Positions 40,218-40,935 of a stretch of 40,935 bases of DNA are shown in pieces. The position numbers and the translations under genes are program-made. The stretch is from positions 1-40,935 of the forward strand of contig JAGALQ010000023.1 of NCBI GenBank assembly GCA_017625095.1, read 5' to 3'. How positions within the stretch are numbered: the stretch's first letter is position 1; the number at the start of each line of letters is the position of its first letter. The DNA is from Clostridia bacterium. GTDB lineage: Bacteria; Bacillota; Clostridia; Oscillospirales; Acutalibacteraceae. The notes beneath the pieces were generated by a model. It ran no database searches. It was not told the origin of the DNA and saw only the letters and a list, made by a program, of their open reading frames with translations.

Positions 40218-40712
40218 ATGGCAATCGGTGAAAGAATAAACTATTTACGCAACTATCTCGGAATGACACAGAAATATCTTGGATTGGAAATCGGATTTCC
40301 CGTTGCATCTGCCGATGTTCGTATTGCACAGTATGAAACAGGTTCAAGAACACCCAAGGCTGAAATAACGGCAGCTATTGCGGATGCACTCGGAGTTGCA
40401 CCCGAAGCGTTGAATGTTCCCGATATTGACAGCTATATCGGACTGATGCACACTCTTTTTGCATTGGAAGATATTTACGGACTGACAATAGATGAGTCTG
40501 ACGGAGAAATTTGTATTAAATTAAATAAAGAAAATAAAGATACATCTGATATTCTTCCCATGCTGTCCGCTTGGAAAGAGCAGGCGGATATGCTCAGAGC
40601 AGGAAAGATAGATATTCACGATTACAACAAATGGAGATATAATTTCCCGAAGTATGACAACACTCAGAAATGGGTGAAAATTCCTATCGACCTTTCGGAC
40701 GTACTTGAATAA
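40218..40712 (+). CDS. XRE-family transcriptional regulator (element repressor)
   Basis: 164 residues from the ATG at 40218, with AAAAGGAG ahead; the earlier TTG-like frame start lies in the promoter and is rejected. The Cro/CI helix-turn-helix is in residues about 4-62: IGERINYLRNYLGMTQKYLG, then a recognition helix region ASADVRIAQYETGSRTPKAE and ITAAIADALGVAPEALNVPD. The C-terminal half has no peptidase motif, so it is not a self-cleaving repressor. It is transcribed away from the integrase operon, across operator sites that it probably binds, and would keep the element silent. Confidence 0.87.
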   Translation: MAIGERINYLRNYLGMTQKYLGLEIGFPVASADVRIAQYETGSRTPKAEITAAIADALGVAPEALNVPDIDSYIGLMHTLFALEDIYGLTIDESDGEICIKLNKENKDTSDILPMLSAWKEQADMLRAGKIDIHDYNKWRYNFPKYDNTQKWVKIPIDLSDVLE

Positions 40713-40733
40713 GAATAAAAAAATAACGACAAA

Positions 40734-40769
40734 AAACCCTTAACCGTGATAATCCACAGTTAAGGGTTT
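40734..40769 (+). terminator. Intrinsic terminator of the repressor gene
   Basis: AAACCCTTAAC (40734-40744) pairs with GTTAAGGGTTT (40759-40769); flanking ACGAC and GTCGT extend the stem. It is followed by GTTTATT. Confidence 0.8.
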
Positions 40770-40845
40770 AGTCGTTTATTGCAGAAATTTTATGAGCTTG
40801 ATAACCTGCAAGCCAACGGGAAATCGGAATAATAACTCCCGGGTC

Positions 40846-40867
40846 GTGTTATCAAAGTGTTATCAAA
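40846..40867. repeat. Integrase-arm-like tandem repeat at the right end
   Basis: GTGTTATCAAA occurs twice in a row (40846-40856 and 40857-40867), 90 bp from repeat start to core end. It resembles the repeats at 32861-32882 in unit length, base pattern and distance to the core. Confidence 0.6.
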
Positions 40868-40922
40868 GGGATTTTCTGAACCCTGAAAGCCTTGATTTTA
40901 CTGGGGTTTGGTTCTTTGGGTA

Positions 40923-40935
40923 ATTATTCCCACTC
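40923..40935. repeat. Right attachment core (direct repeat with 32935-32947)
   Basis: ATTATTCCCACTC, the last 13 bases of the window. It is identical to the left core. Confidence 0.8.
40924..40935 (-). CDS. guaA: 3' end of a gene ending Glu-Trp-Glu, likely guaA
   Basis: Read on the minus strand from the window edge, GAG TGG GAA TAA encodes Glu-Trp-Glu and stop. GMP synthase ends in IEWE in very many Firmicutes, and guaA is a known insertion site for genomic islands. Only three codons are in the window, so the call rests on that ending and on the integration logic. Confidence 0.45.
   Translation of the reverse strand, partial: EWE

Larger units (their letters stand above)
32935..40935. mobile_element. 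Integrative mobilizable element at a guaA-like 3' end
   Basis: A 13-bp direct repeat ATTATTCCCACTC lies at 32935-32947 and 40923-40935. Between them are a repressor, an excisionase-like gene, tyrosine integrase, MobC-like, RepA-like ATPase, a truncated MobV relaxase, an iteron-like cluster and a candidate oriT. No type IV secretion genes are present, so mobility would need a helper. The cargo at 33333-35049 is an EEP-fold protein, its partner and a zinc-ribbon protein. Read on the minus strand, the right core encodes Glu-Trp-Glu-stop, the end of GMP synthase; the 3' end of guaA is a known island insertion site. Because the window ends inside the right core, the host gene itself cannot be confirmed. 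Confidence 0.8.

Overview
The window looks like a chromosomal stretch of a Gram-positive, gut-type member of the Clostridia (Ruminococcaceae/Oscillospiraceae-like). This rests on strong AGGAGG ribosome sites, occasional TTG starts, lipobox lipoproteins, a LytTR/GHKL two-component pair, plant-glycan glycosidases and an integrated mobilizable element with Firmicutes-type genes. Genus is inference. No tRNA, rRNA or CRISPR array was seen.

Layout. 1-750: non-coding DNA packed with short stem-loops (interspersed-repeat type), then a zinc-ribbon membrane protein. 7446-1649 (minus): a five-gene operon from one good promoter: secreted beta-helix protein, GH78-like rhamnosidase, EutH-type transporter, lipoprotein, NimA/PNPOx-like flavoprotein. 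7671-7953: remnant of an HD-domain (p)ppGpp-hydrolase-like gene. 8240-13563: three genes that may form an undescribed signalling or defence system: a helical DNA-binding-like protein, a kinase-NACHT-transmembrane fusion, and a lipoprotein translationally coupled to it. 13843-20608: small membrane protein, GH3 glycosidase, and a heterodimeric ABC exporter with one degenerate ATP site. 20955-21889: 5' remnant of a second GH3 gene, then a leader-peptide/terminator arrangement before a GNAT acetyltransferase. 21913-28128: AgrA/AgrC-like two-component system, small membrane protein and two more ABC exporters. 28220-32791: accessory genes (two methyltransferases, GNAT, histidine phosphatase, ParE/Phd toxin-antitoxin, truncated GNAT, membrane protein plus a 38-residue peptide).

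32935-40935 is an integrative mobilizable element of about 8 kb. A 13-bp direct repeat, ATTATTCCCACTC, bounds it. The right copy reads on the minus strand as the last codons of a gene ending Glu-Trp-Glu-stop, as GMP synthase (guaA) does. It carries a repressor, excisionase-like protein, tyrosine integrase, MobC-like protein, RepA-like ATPase, and a MobV relaxase truncated against an AAA+ fragment. Its cargo is a zinc-ribbon protein and a two-gene unit of an endonuclease/exonuclease/phosphatase-fold protein with an unknown partner. Repressor operators sit both at the divergent promoters and beside the left attachment core. Integrase-arm-like 11-bp tandem repeats precede both cores in the same orientation, which suggests a second related element end lies left of 32947.

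How parts work together: the operon, exporter and TCS modules look like ordinary host-adaptation genes. The kinase-NACHT cassette and the EEP pair are the best candidates for new biology. All functional calls come from reading motifs by eye; no database search was run.
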